This document shows, in pieces, positions 1 through 7,612 of a stretch of DNA of 33,648 nt. Under the pieces are notes generated by a model. The model made no database searches. It had not been told where the DNA came from and worked only from the letters and a program-made list of their open reading frames with translations. Source of the stretch: Oscillospiraceae bacterium. GTDB lineage: Bacteria > Bacillota > Clostridia > Oscillospirales > CAG-272. Each line of letters starts with the position of its first letter. The stretch's first letter is position 1. A program made the position numbers and the translations under genes. The stretch lies in NCBI GenBank assembly GCA_015063725.1, contig SVTP01000027.1, positions 1 through 33,648 of the forward strand, written 5' to 3'.

Positions 1-31
1 CCGAAAGGACGCAAGTCTCTTGGTGTTACCT

Positions 32-120
32 GCCGGTGTGGCGGAACAGGCAGACGCCCGGGACTTAAAATCCCGTGATGCGAGAGCATCGTACCGGTTC
101 GATCCCGGTCACCGGCACCA
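32..120 (+). tRNA. tRNA-Leu (anticodon TAA)
   Basis: A class II tRNA with a long variable arm. The acceptor stem GCCGGTG pairs with CACCGGC and the CCA end is encoded. The anticodon stem CGGGA/TCCCG encloses loop CTTAAAA, giving anticodon TAA (reads TTA leucine codons). The variable arm hairpin (GATGC GAGA GCATC) and the T arm ending GGTTCGATCCC are both visible. It lies 18 bases upstream of the initiator tRNA, so the two are probably one transcript. Confidence 0.97.
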
Positions 121-138
121 AGGGACCGAAAAGAATAT

Positions 139-216
<78 letters not shown>

Positions 217-224
217 AAAAAATT

Positions 225-252
225 CCTCGGACTTGTTCCGAGGATATTTTTT
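225..252 (+). terminator. intrinsic terminator after the tRNA pair
   Basis: A seven-base stem CCTCGGA/TCCGAGG is followed by ATA and six T. It lies eight bases after the fMet CCA end and closes the tRNA transcript. Confidence 0.85.
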
Positions 253-254
253 AC

Positions 255-350
255 CTCTTCACTTTTCACTCTTCACTCTTCACTTTTTCTCCCTCCGTCA
301 AGGAATTTTTTTGGAGGTAATAAGTAATAGTGAATAGTGAAAAGGTATTA
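255..350. repeat. MITE-like element with CTTTTCACT inverted ends
   Basis: The left side is a run of imperfect CTCTTCACT units (255-288). Bases 262-277 match the reverse complement of 329-344 at 15 of 16 positions. Between them CCTCC and GGAGG can also pair. No reading frame is present. The layout resembles a small non-autonomous element or a foldback intergenic repeat; mobility is an inference. Confidence 0.5.
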
Positions 351-356
351 GATGTA

Positions 357-408
357 GCTTTTCGCTCTGGCGAAAAGCATTGATTTTTAGTAAAAAGTGT
401 GATATAAT
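357..408 (+). promoter_or_regulatory. hairpin plus sigma-A promoter of the first cassette
   Basis: A perfect nine-base stem (GCTTTTCGC, loop TCTG, GCGAAAAGC, 357-378) directly abuts a -35 TTGATT (380-385). A 17-base spacer and -10 TATAAT (403-408) preceded by TG follow. The same order, hairpin then promoter, recurs at 1504-1577. Confidence 0.75.
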
Positions 409-431
409 GATTTTAAAGAGAGGTGAAGATA

Positions 432-737
432 ATGGGCAGTCTATTACTTGAAAAATCTCTGGACTTTCCGCAATCTTTCGGTATAATGTGTATTACCACC
501 CGAAAGGAGCGCGGAAATGATAGACTTAAAACCATATTATCAAGTGAAATTAACCTTGCTCAGATGCAAGACTTACTTTCTTCACACTCCCCCGAAACCG
601 AGGATGAAAAATATACCTACGACATTATTCAAAAAGCGTATTGGATCAATGAGAAAAAGATAGAAATGCTTGATTATAAAAAGCAAAGAAGGCTAGTCGA
701 AAATTATTATAAATATTTCGGCAACACCAAAAAATAA
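432..737 (+). CDS. small helical protein of unknown function, possibly frameshifted
   Basis: I do not recognise the family. The protein is about 101 aa, lysine- and glutamate-rich, and predicted helical in its C-terminal two thirds (residues about 40-100: NLAQMQDLL, YWINEKKIEMLDYKKQRR). ATG 432 is chosen because GAGGTG lies six bases upstream and the promoter at 380-408 precedes it. However, a stronger RBS (AAAGGAG, 503-509) serves ATG 517 in another frame. That frame begins MIDLKPYYQVKLT and then degenerates near base 555, just where the longer frame starts to look coding. A one-base frameshift joining ATG 517 to the downstream frame would give a compact ~74-aa protein. Either the short frame is a leader, or the gene is broken. 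The next gene starts 20 bases after its stop. Confidence 0.5.
   Translation: MGSLLLEKSLDFPQSFGIMCITTRKERGNDRLKTILSSEINLAQMQDLLSSHSPETEDEKYTYDIIQKAYWINEKKIEMLDYKKQRRLVENYYKYFGNTKK
460..519 (+). repeat. promoter/RBS block, copy 1
   Basis: TGGACT (460-465), a 16-base spacer and TATAAT (482-487) form a promoter, followed by RBS AAAGGAG (503-509) and ATG 517. TTTCCGC (465-471) pairs with GCGGAAA (511-517), and CTTTCGG (475-481) pairs with CCGAAAG (500-506), so a transcript starting upstream could fold over the RBS. The block is repeated almost unchanged at 1605-1664. Confidence 0.65.
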
Positions 738-757
738 CAAGAAAGGCGGCGAAAAAA

Positions 758-1282
758 TTGGAAGTTGTGCTATATGAATTCAGTTTTGATTATGCAAAAG
801 CCATTGGTTTTTTTATTGTACTTTTGATTGGTGCGGCTTTTTTCTTCGCTGATAAACTTATTGGCAGGCGAGCTGAACCTTACGTCGATATTGGCAGTAG
901 AACAAAGGAAATATCACCAAAAGTTTTCAAAATAATAACGCGTTCAATTGGAGCTTTTTGCTTGGTTGTGTTTCTACTTTTCTTTACCGTTCATATTGCA
1001 GAATATAACGAATATAAAACGATGTTGGAATCTGATAGTGTATCTGTTGTGGAAGGATATGTAGAAAACTACAATCCTTTACCTGCAGACGGCAAAGGAA
1101 CGGAGAATTTTGAAATTAACGGGGTGTATTTCGCATATAGTAACGCTGACGGAAGAAATGGTTATACTGCTATTGCTAAATATGGCGGTGTTATAACAAT
1201 GAACGGGCAGCATTTGAGAATTAAATATGTAACGAATGAAGAAGGCGAGAATATTATTCTATACATATCGGAAATCGGGTAA
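758..1282 (+). CDS. two-TM membrane protein, unknown function
   Basis: I do not recognise this 174-aa protein beyond its general build. It has two hydrophobic segments, about residues 14-33 and 63-83. A short positively charged loop lies between them. A ~90-residue C-terminal domain follows, with a VVEGYVENYNPLP-type segment and alternating beta-strand pattern (FEINGVYFAYS, GGVITMNGQHLRIKYV). The start is TTG at 758, supported by GAAAGGCGG upstream; no in-frame ATG lies near it. It follows the small helical protein by 20 bases and shares its promoter. A strong terminator follows. Base composition is more AT-rich than the sugar genes downstream, in keeping with an accessory cassette. Confidence 0.8.
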   Translation: MEVVLYEFSFDYAKAIGFFIVLLIGAAFFFADKLIGRRAEPYVDIGSRTKEISPKVFKIITRSIGAFCLVVFLLFFTVHIAEYNEYKTMLESDSVSVVEGYVENYNPLPADGKGTENFEINGVYFAYSNADGRNGYTAIAKYGGVITMNGQHLRIKYVTNEEGENIILYISEIG

Positions 1283-1337
1283 AGTTGCATACGGGTTACG
1301 AAAAACGAAATCGGCATCTATTAAGGTTGTACAACAC

Positions 1338-1376
1338 AAAAACGAAAGCAGTCCAACGGACTGCTTTTTCGTTTTT
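1338..1376 (+). terminator. intrinsic terminator of the first cassette
   Basis: GCAGTCC, loop AAC, GGACTGC is followed by TTTTTCGTTTTT. Flanking AAAACGAAA extends the pairing. Confidence 0.9.
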
Positions 1377-1390
1377 GGTTGCAATGAAGC

Positions 1391-1562
1391 GCACCGATGG
1401 TGCATGAAAAATGAAGCAGGACTTCGTCCTGTGAAGTGAGCCTTCGGCTCAGGTCGAGGTTAGTGTGCGCTTCGCTTCATGGCGGCAACGCCGCCGCTTC
1501 ATGGAAGCCGCAAGGCTTCTGCTTCATATTCGCATAGCGAACGCTTCATTGACAAAGCTTTG
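1391..1562. repeat. array of short, sequence-unrelated hairpins
   Basis: At least seven perfect micro-hairpins follow each other: 1391-1403 (GCACC/GGTGC), 1418-1430 (AGGAC/GTCCT), 1437-1451 (TGAGCC/GGCTCA), 1481-1495 (GGCGGC/GCCGCC), 1504-1519 (GAAGCC/GGCTTC), 1529-1541 (TTCGC/GCGAA) and 1553-1562 (CAAAG/CTTTG). Loops are mostly three bases. Units are separated by ATGAAG- or GCTTCAT-like spacers. Stems differ fully in sequence, so this is not a simple tandem repeat or a CRISPR array. No gene is present. Confidence 0.75.
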
Positions 1563-1577
1563 ACTTTATGATATAAT
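1549..1577 (+). promoter_or_regulatory. consensus sigma-A promoter at the end of the hairpin array
   Basis: TTGACA (1549-1554), a 17-base spacer and TATAAT (1572-1577) with an extended TGA match the consensus exactly. The last micro-hairpin lies in the spacer. Confidence 0.85.
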
Positions 1578-1604
1578 TATTTCAATAAATAATCATAAAA
1601 CCCC

Positions 1605-1664
1605 TGGACTTTCCGCTTTTCTTAGGTATCATGTGTGTTACCAACCGAAAGGAGCGCGGAAATG
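1605..1664 (+). repeat. promoter/RBS block, copy 2
   Basis: This is the second copy of the block at 460-519: TGGACT (1605-1610), 16 bases, TATCAT (1627-1632), then AAAGGAG (1648-1654) and ATG 1662. TTTCCGC/GCGGAAA pairing is kept. The ATG opens a 39-codon frame (MTDPKPERRVKN...) that overlaps the start of the following lipoprotein gene, so it may be a leader peptide or a relic. Confidence 0.65.
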
Positions 1665-1695
1665 ACAGACCCGAAGCCAGAAAGGAGAGTAAAAA

Positions 1696-2484
1696 ATGAA
1701 GCGTATAAAATCAACCTTTATCGTTCTTTCACTCATTATTTTTATTTTCATCTTTTCCTCTTGCCATCAAACGCCACCTGAAGATTTGGAAATGCCCCAC
1801 GAGAATTGCGTAATGGTTTACACCATATCCGAAAATGAATATATCCGTATTTTGTATAACATCAATTCCCCATTTCATCTCTGGGGCGAATGGGTAAAGG
1901 GAGACAAGACAGAAGCGGTTTATTTGGAGCACTATCTCAAACCTTCTACCTTTGCAGGCGGTGACGGTGGACTGATTTGCAACATGAAAGTATTTGATCC
2001 CGCGGAAACAAGTCACCTTCTTTCAAACACCTACAACCATACATACAGCTTTGAAAAAGGCGCCATGAATTCCTCTTATCTCATCAACTCTCAAACCGAA
2101 GAGAAGATCCCGATCACGCTTTCGATGGATAAGAATTTGGATTTTTATTTCAGCTGGGTTTCTCAAATCTATATTCATTTTTTCAACACGGATAATACCA
2201 TTTACAAAGAAGAAACCCAAAACTTTTGGTATGACTTTGCATTACAGCAGGGCGAGTGGACGGTAAACGGTACCGCCATTCCCATCAGAATGGAGTTCGC
2301 GGGTGTAACCCCCACCAATGTAACACTGCGTGTTTACGATATTTCGGGAGAACAGGAAAAAGAGATCCTTCTTGCCTATGGCGCGCTTGCAAACGACAGC
2401 ACATTTGTTTCGCAGGATTTATCGGGAACGATGTTCTATGAGGGCACGGTAACCGAAATAAAAATTGTAAAACAAACAAAATAG
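1696..2484 (+). CDS. putative lipoprotein, unknown function
   Basis: A 262-aa secreted protein. Residues 1-22 form a lipoprotein signal peptide (KRIK, hydrophobic run, then FSSC), so Cys23 is the likely lipidated residue and the protein is anchored outside the membrane. The rest (residues 24-262) is aromatic and beta-rich without a domain I can name. The start at 1696 has RBS AAAGGAG 8-9 bases upstream. It is preceded by the hairpin array, a consensus promoter and the repeated promoter/RBS block, and followed by its own terminator, so it is a single-gene unit. Surface or immunity roles are possible but unsupported. Confidence 0.85.
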   Translation: MKRIKSTFIVLSLIIFIFIFSSCHQTPPEDLEMPHENCVMVYTISENEYIRILYNINSPFHLWGEWVKGDKTEAVYLEHYLKPSTFAGGDGGLICNMKVFDPAETSHLLSNTYNHTYSFEKGAMNSSYLINSQTEEKIPITLSMDKNLDFYFSWVSQIYIHFFNTDNTIYKEETQNFWYDFALQQGEWTVNGTAIPIRMEFAGVTPTNVTLRVYDISGEQEKEILLAYGALANDSTFVSQDLSGTMFYEGTVTEIKIVKQTK

Positions 2485-2513
2485 CAATTGAAAAGACACA
2501 ATCTAACGAAAAG

Positions 2514-2535
2514 GCACCCAAGCGGGTGCTTTTTT
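2514..2535 (+). terminator. intrinsic terminator of the lipoprotein gene
   Basis: GCACCC, loop AAGC, GGGTGC and six T, 29 bases after the stop codon. Confidence 0.9.
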
Positions 2536-2588
2536 GTTGGGCATGGAGAATATCCGTTTTGAAACAGGCGGTTCTTTCTTCTCACGTC

Positions 2589-2617
2589 TTGAAAACTTTT
2601 CTTTTTTGTGCTATAAT
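2589..2617 (+). promoter_or_regulatory. sigma-A promoter of the GH63-like gene
   Basis: TTGAAA (2589-2594), a 17-base spacer and TATAAT (2612-2617) with TGC just upstream (extended -10). Confidence 0.85.
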
Positions 2618-2646
2618 GGTTGTACTACTTGAAAAGAGGTGCTGGT

Positions 2647-4170
2647 ATGCCAAGCTTTCAAATGAATCAGGATCTGACCTATGAGGCGTCCCCGATCGTT
2701 AAAAAGAACGTCTTTCTTTCGATGCCTGCCGAGGATAAGGCGCTTCCCAAATACGAGGAGATCGCGCATCTGCTCCCCTCCCCCATCTGGCATGGGCGCG
2801 ATGACGTGCTTGCCTGCTACAACTTTGCCTGGCGCACGGCATTTGCCAATTTGCGACAAGCGAACGGAGAGTTCCATTTTGTTTCTAACTTTATTGACAC
2901 CGCTTTTAACGGATACCTTTTTATGTGGGACTCCTCCTTTATTGTGATGTTTGGCAAATACGGCGCACGTGCATTCAATTTTCAAAAAACGCTTGACAAC
3001 TTTTACTCGCACCAGCACAAGGACGGCTTTATTTGCCGCGAGCTTTGCGAACACCGTGCAAGCGAGCATTTTTCGCGTCACGATCCCTCCTCCACAGGTC
3101 CCAACATTCTTGGTTGGTCGGAGTGGGAATATTACTCGCAAACAGGAGACGTGGAGCGTCTGGAAAAGATCTTTGATCCGCTTCTTGCTTACCATTTGTG
3201 GTTAAAGGAGTTTAGAACCTGGCGTGACGGCACCTATTGGTCGACTGGTTGGGGATGCGGAATGGACAATATGCCTCGCTTTGAATCAAGCTACAACGTC
3301 GCTTTTTCACACGGTCACATGGTGTGGGCGGACGCTTGCATTCAGCAGGTGCTCTCGGCAAAGATCCTCATTCAAATTGCCGACATCATCGGGCGCGCCG
3401 ACGACGAACAGATAGCTGTTCTGAAGGAAGAAGTTAAACACCTGACCTCGGTCATCAACGAAACGCTTTGGCATGACGGAGACGCTTTTTACTACGATCT
3501 TTGGAAGAACGGAGAGCTCAACAAGGTCAAGTCGGTCGGCGCATATTGGGCGCTGCTCGCGGACATCATTCCCCCCGAGCGTCTTGCACGTTTTGTGGCG
3601 CACCTTGATAATGAAAATGAGTTCAAACGCCCCTGCCGCATCCCCTCACTCTCGGCTGACAATCCCGATTACAGTCCGCTCGGCAGATATTGGAAAGGCA
3701 GCGTTTGGGCGCCTACCAACTACATGGTGCTCAAGGGACTTGAGAAGAACGGCTACCACGCTCTTGCCCACGACATTGCACGAAACTGTCTGGAAAACGT
3801 GGTAACGGTGTTCCAAAACGATGGAACCATCTACGAAAACTACATGCCCGAAAGCGCCTCAAAGGGTGCACCCGCAAAGCCCAATTTTATAGGATGGTCG
3901 GGGCTCTTCCCCATCAACATTCTGTTTGAATACGTGTTCGGCATTCACCCGAACGCCAGAGAGAAAAAAATCGTTTGGGATATTCGTCTGCTTGAAGAGC
4001 ACGGCGTGAAGAATTACCCATTAGGTGACCTTTCCGTCGATCTCGTTTGTGGGGGAAGAACAAGCGAGAACGACGAGCCCATCATCACCGCTCTGTGCGA
4101 AAAACCGATTGAAATTGAGATCCGCTACGGCGACAAGGTCAAAACGATCCGCGCGACAGCAAGAGGATGA
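2647..4170 (+). CDS. GH63/MGH1-like (trehalase-fold) glycoside hydrolase
   Basis: A 507-aa cytoplasmic enzyme (no signal peptide) with the (alpha/alpha)6-barrel signature of the GH63/GH37-like group. Motifs are WDSSF at 94-98, the conserved WSEWEYY near 157-163, GCGMDNMPR at 203-211 (the Asp is the likely general acid by family analogy), YWKGSVWAPTNY near 342, and IYENYMPES near 395 (candidate catalytic Glu). Known relatives cleave alpha-glucosides or mannosylglycerate; the substrate here cannot be set. I chose ATG 2647 over an upstream in-frame codon because AAAAGAGGTG lies about seven bases before it and the upstream codon falls at the promoter -10. It is a single-gene unit converging on pfkA and shares a two-way terminator with it. 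Confidence 0.88.
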   Translation: MPSFQMNQDLTYEASPIVKKNVFLSMPAEDKALPKYEEIAHLLPSPIWHGRDDVLACYNFAWRTAFANLRQANGEFHFVSNFIDTAFNGYLFMWDSSFIVMFGKYGARAFNFQKTLDNFYSHQHKDGFICRELCEHRASEHFSRHDPSSTGPNILGWSEWEYYSQTGDVERLEKIFDPLLAYHLWLKEFRTWRDGTYWSTGWGCGMDNMPRFESSYNVAFSHGHMVWADACIQQVLSAKILIQIADIIGRADDEQIAVLKEEVKHLTSVINETLWHDGDAFYYDLWKNGELNKVKSVGAYWALLADIIPPERLARFVAHLDNENEFKRPCRIPSLSADNPDYSPLGRYWKGSVWAPTNYMVLKGLEKNGYHALAHDIARNCLENVVTVFQNDGTIYENYMPESASKGAPAKPNFIGWSGLFPINILFEYVFGIHPNAREKKIVWDIRLLEEHGVKNYPLGDLSVDLVCGGRTSENDEPIITALCEKPIEIEIRYGDKVKTIRATARG

Positions 4171-4176
4171 GGTGTA

Positions 4177-4224
4177 GGATGCGAAGCATCCGTCAATAAC
4201 AGTTGTCTGTTTCGCGCTTCGCGC
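4177..4224. repeat. two micro-hairpins between convergent genes
   Basis: GGATGC-GAA-GCATCC (4177-4191) and GCGC-TTC-GCGC (4214-4224) have the same build as units in the 1391-1562 array (short perfect stem, TTC/GAA triloop closed by C-G). Confidence 0.5.
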
Positions 4225-4246
4225 CCAACCGCCTAAAGGCATTCAT

Positions 4247-4284
4247 AAAAACAGCGAATGAGATTTTCTCATTCGCTGTTTTTT
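4247..4284. terminator. bidirectional intrinsic terminator
   Basis: A perfect 14-base stem (4250-4263 with 4267-4280, loop TTT) is flanked by AAAAA on the left and a T run on the right. It can therefore stop both the GH63-like transcript (+) and the pfkA transcript (-). Confidence 0.93.
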
Positions 4285-4289
4285 GTTTT

Positions 4290-5366
4290 TTATCTAAATC
4301 CTACATGTCCGGCAACCTTATAAAGATTTTCGATCTCCTCGCGGCGTTTGTCGCAAAGCTGCTTCATGCCTTCAAGCTGCTCGGGAGTGAAGCCTTCGAG
4401 GTCGCCTTCCTTGAGCTTGTTTTTGTACATACGGTCTGCAATGAGTGCAAAATGAATGTCAACAGGACGGATAAGGCCGTTGAGCTCGCACATAACAACG
4501 TTGCTCTTGCCCTCTGCCAACAGTTCAACCGCTCTGACTGCCATGTGTGCTGCGGTCTCGCGGTCGCGCATGGTAGGTCTACCACCGCGAACAACGTGTG
4601 AGAAGCGTGCAAACTTGGTCTCCACGCCGGTTTCGGCTTCGATCTTCTTTGCAAAGGTCTCGGCAAAACGGGTGCCGTCGGGGTTTAGAACCCCCTCGGA
4701 AACAACCACGATCATGCCTCTCTTGCCCGATGCGCGCAGGGCTGCGATCTTTTTGATCGTTCCTTCCTCATCAAAGGGCATCTCGGGGATTGCCACTGCA
4801 ACCGCGCCGCTGGCGATTGCCGCATAGAGCGCGATCTGTCCGCAGTCGCGGCCCATAACCTCAACAACGTTCAGGCGTGCGTGAGATTCGCAGGTATCCT
4901 TGAGGTTATCGATCATACGCAGGGTGGTGTTGGTAGATGTATCCAAACCAATGGTATAATCGGTTGCGGTGATATCGTTATCGATGGTGCCGGGAATACC
5001 GATGGAAGGAATGCCGCGCTTGGTCATGTCGGTAGCGCCACGGAAGGTTCCGTCGCCGCCGATGCAGATGAGTGCCTCGATGCCTTCCCTCTTGCAGGTT
5101 GCGATTGCTGCCTGCATGCCCTCTTCGGTTTTGAACTCGGGGCAACGGCTGGAGTACAGACGTGTGCCACCAACGGTCATAGCGTTGTTGAGCATTTGAC
5201 GTGTCATGGGAACGATATCGCCATTGATAAGGCCTGCATAGCCGCCCATAATACCAACGACCTCGATGCCCATTTCGGTTGCGCGGTTAAAAACCGCCTT
5301 TACACATGCGTTCATGCCGGGAGCATCACCGCCCGAGGTCAGAACGCCAATTTTTTTATATGCCAT
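4290..5366 (-). CDS. pfkA: ATP-dependent 6-phosphofructokinase
   Basis: Phosphorylates fructose-6-phosphate to the 1,6-bisphosphate in glycolysis. Of 358 aa, residues 8-18 (LTSGGDAPGMN) start the nucleotide fold, GGDGT at 103-107 binds ATP, and PGTIDND at 125-131 carries the catalytic Asp129. The Gly in GGDGT and the Thr in PGTIDND (not Asp and Lys) point to ATP and not pyrophosphate as donor. MGRDCG at 171-176 contacts the sugar phosphate. It is about 35-40 residues longer than the ~320-aa bacterial standard, mostly a charged C-terminal helix. The RBS AAAGGAT precedes ATG. Own promoter at 5440-5468, terminator at 4247-4284: a single-gene unit. Confidence 0.97.
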   Translation of the reverse strand: MAYKKIGVLTSGGDAPGMNACVKAVFNRATEMGIEVVGIMGGYAGLINGDIVPMTRQMLNNAMTVGGTRLYSSRCPEFKTEEGMQAAIATCKREGIEALICIGGDGTFRGATDMTKRGIPSIGIPGTIDNDITATDYTIGLDTSTNTTLRMIDNLKDTCESHARLNVVEVMGRDCGQIALYAAIASGAVAVAIPEMPFDEEGTIKKIAALRASGKRGMIVVVSEGVLNPDGTRFAETFAKKIEAETGVETKFARFSHVVRGGRPTMRDRETAAHMAVRAVELLAEGKSNVVMCELNGLIRPVDIHFALIADRMYKNKLKEGDLEGFTPEQLEGMKQLCDKRREEIENLYKVAGHVGFR

Positions 5367-5439
5367 AAGGTATCCTTTCTTCCCACTTTTTTGGGGAAAA
5401 CTGAAAAACAGTTTTTTTGAGAAAAATATAATTACCTAT

Positions 5440-5468
5440 ATTGTAATATATTATTCGCAAAAAATCAA
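5440..5468 (-). promoter_or_regulatory. sigma-A promoter of pfkA
   Basis: On the minus strand: TTGATT (5463-5468), a 17-base spacer and TACAAT (5440-5445). The 5' UTR contains a small AAAACTG/CAGTTTT hairpin at about 5397-5415. Confidence 0.75.
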
Positions 5469-5513
5469 GATGTTATGCGAATTTTTTGGCAGGATTTTGT
5501 CGTTTTTGGGAAA

Positions 5514-5545
5514 CAAAAGGGGGAGCGTCGTTTGACGCTCCCCCT
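5514..5545 (-). terminator. intrinsic terminator of the solute-binding-like gene
   Basis: A 12-base perfect stem (5518-5529 with 5534-5545, loop of four) followed on the minus strand by TTTTGTTT. Confidence 0.9.
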
Positions 5546-5588
5546 CCTTGGGTTATCAAACCGCAGAATACTGTGCAGGATCAATTAC

Positions 5589-7559
5589 TCAAGATAGCAT
5601 GGGATTTTTGAATTGCTCGATGGTCGCCTCAAGCTTGGGTTGTGCATTGGTGGGGATCAAAGAAACAAGACTGCCATAATTGTTGGTGCTTCTCTTCCAC
5701 CACAGATCGGAAAGCTCACTTGCCCATCCGCCCCAGTCATAAAGCAGCGCGATATCATAAACGGTGGAGTTTTTGAGGATATCCATTACGCGGCGTGCAT
5801 CGGGGTTGGGAGCTATGGAGAAGTACAGCGTTCTGGTGTAGTAGGCATCCATTGTGGAGCCCGGCTTATTGACATTGGAATAAGCCGCCATAACATCCAT
5901 CATGATCTGGGCGCGGTCAATATCCTCGCAGAGGCTGGGGATCGCCCAAAGATGAACGGTGTTATAGAAGTATACAACCGTATTGTAGTCATCGCCTTCT
6001 TCATAAACAGGAGTGGGTAAAATGCCGTACTCAAAGTCACCGTTCAGATACAGATCTTTGCGAACATCCCACAAGGTCATATCGGTGAAAAGTGTGTTTC
6101 CGTATGTAACAAAGAGTTGTTTTCTCGCGCCGGAGAAGCCGGTGGGGTACCGGATGTAGCGCTGGGTGGGATGGAGACTATCAAAGAGATAGTCAAACAG
6201 CTCCTGATTTTTTGAGGTTTGAATAATAAATTCAGGAACGCTCTCTTCGTTCATCTCCGTAATACGTCCGCCTATGCCGTAGAAGTAGTAAATTGCAGAC
6301 TGGCTGTATTGGAAGTAACCGACAATATCCTGATCAGATGCGCCGAGGTCGCCGTCGGATGTGTCCATGTCAAGAGAAGCCAGCTCTGCGATCTCAAGCA
6401 TGTTACCAACGGTCCATTTGCCCTTAGCAACAAGGTTATAAATGTCCGCATAATCCACATCGCCATCAAAATGCTCAATAATGGCTTCTATATAGTTGTC
6501 ATAAAGCTCCATATTGACAACGGTGGGAGCCAAGTTATCCATGGTGGAGATATTCATGTCACCGCTGAGGAAGTAAAGCTTGTTGGCAATGGCAAGCTCC
6601 TTGATGGAGTTTTGGTCATACGCCTCGTGATCCAAATTCAGGTCGGAGAGACTGTTAAGATTGGTAAGCAGATTCATAACGGCAGCATTTGCCGCAGATT
6701 TTGCCAAAATGATGGTCAATTCAAAGCGCTCTGCGTTTTGATAAAATCTTGCAAGCTCCTTCGTCATATTGATGTTTTGGTTTACTTGGCGGATTCTAAC
6801 ATTGTAGTCATTCTCAATTTCTGTGTTACGCATATAAACGCTATAAGAAAGTGCATCCCGCTCTCCTTGGCTGGAATCTACCCAGAAATCCTCGCAGTAG
6901 AAGTTCGGATTACCGTCTTCTACGGGGGTACCTGTTGCAACATTGGATCGAACGTATGCACGGTAAGTGTAACCGTCAAGGTCCACTTTGTCGGGCATTT
7001 CGTAGTCGGGCTCTTCAACGGGAGGGATTACCACCGGAGGAGGCTCGGGTGTGGTCTGTTCGGGAGGGGTTGTTCCGGGAACATCAGTGTCGGTGTTGAC
7101 GATAGGACCGAGATTTTGAGACGTACCGTCGGTATAATAAACGATCAGCTCGCCGTTGACGATCTCCATCTTAAGAATACCGCGGCCGGGCTCGCCTTGC
7201 GGACCTTGCACGCCTTGTGCGGGAACGCCAAGATCGGTATCTCCTACCCACCAATTTCCGTTTGCACCGATGTGGGGAGTGACGCCATCCTTGCCTGCAG
7301 GGCCGGCTTCACCGCGGAACATAGCGATCAGCTCTTCCAACGTTCCGGTGTAGCCTGCATTGCGTGCCATTTCAAACACGGTCTGCATCTCAAGGGTGTA
7401 CAAGTCGTCGGGGGTGTCTTCCTCGGGAGTGGTCGTGCCGGTTATTTCGTCATTGGTTGTCGTTTCCATCGGGATAAATGGCAAATTGCAGGAAACAACC
7501 GAAAGCAAAACACACGCCATCAAGCTCATCAACACGACGATTCTGGTGATGTTTTTCAT
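5589..7559 (-). CDS. collagen-like, solute-binding-type lipoprotein
   Basis: A 656-aa exported lipoprotein. Residues 1-24 are a lipoprotein signal (LLSVVSC, lipid on Cys24). A Thr/Asp/Glu-rich linker runs to ~52. A short module at ~57-80 (VFEMARNAGYTGTLEELIAM) precedes Gly-X-Y collagen-like repeats at ~83-92 and ~116-127. These flank a GANGNWWVGDTDLG segment at 98-111. A Pro-rich spacer (~160-190) leads to a ~465-residue domain resembling family 1 extracellular sugar-binding proteins. ATG 7559 is chosen because AAAAAAGGAG lies seven bases upstream; the in-frame GTG further up overlaps no better signal. No ABC permease genes lie beside it, so a transport role is not proven; a surface-binding role is possible. 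Confidence 0.8.
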   Translation of the reverse strand: MKNITRIVVLMSLMACVLLSVVSCNLPFIPMETTTNDEITGTTTPEEDTPDDLYTLEMQTVFEMARNAGYTGTLEELIAMFRGEAGPAGKDGVTPHIGANGNWWVGDTDLGVPAQGVQGPQGEPGRGILKMEIVNGELIVYYTDGTSQNLGPIVNTDTDVPGTTPPEQTTPEPPPVVIPPVEEPDYEMPDKVDLDGYTYRAYVRSNVATGTPVEDGNPNFYCEDFWVDSSQGERDALSYSVYMRNTEIENDYNVRIRQVNQNINMTKELARFYQNAERFELTIILAKSAANAAVMNLLTNLNSLSDLNLDHEAYDQNSIKELAIANKLYFLSGDMNISTMDNLAPTVVNMELYDNYIEAIIEHFDGDVDYADIYNLVAKGKWTVGNMLEIAELASLDMDTSDGDLGASDQDIVGYFQYSQSAIYYFYGIGGRITEMNEESVPEFIIQTSKNQELFDYLFDSLHPTQRYIRYPTGFSGARKQLFVTYGNTLFTDMTLWDVRKDLYLNGDFEYGILPTPVYEEGDDYNTVVYFYNTVHLWAIPSLCEDIDRAQIMMDVMAAYSNVNKPGSTMDAYYTRTLYFSIAPNPDARRVMDILKNSTVYDIALLYDWGGWASELSDLWWKRSTNNYGSLVSLIPTNAQPKLEATIEQFKNPMLS

Positions 7560-7612
7560 GATTTTTCTCCTTTTTTCAAGATTCACGAAGTGATGCGCTC
7601 CGCCTTACAGAC

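Noticed and set aside
1-31. 3' end of another tRNA at the window start
   Set aside because: No T arm or acceptor-CCA pattern can be seen in these bases.
1391-1562. CRISPR array
   Set aside because: No constant repeat and no spacers of uniform length; the constant parts are only six or seven bases and the variable parts are palindromes. No cas genes nearby.
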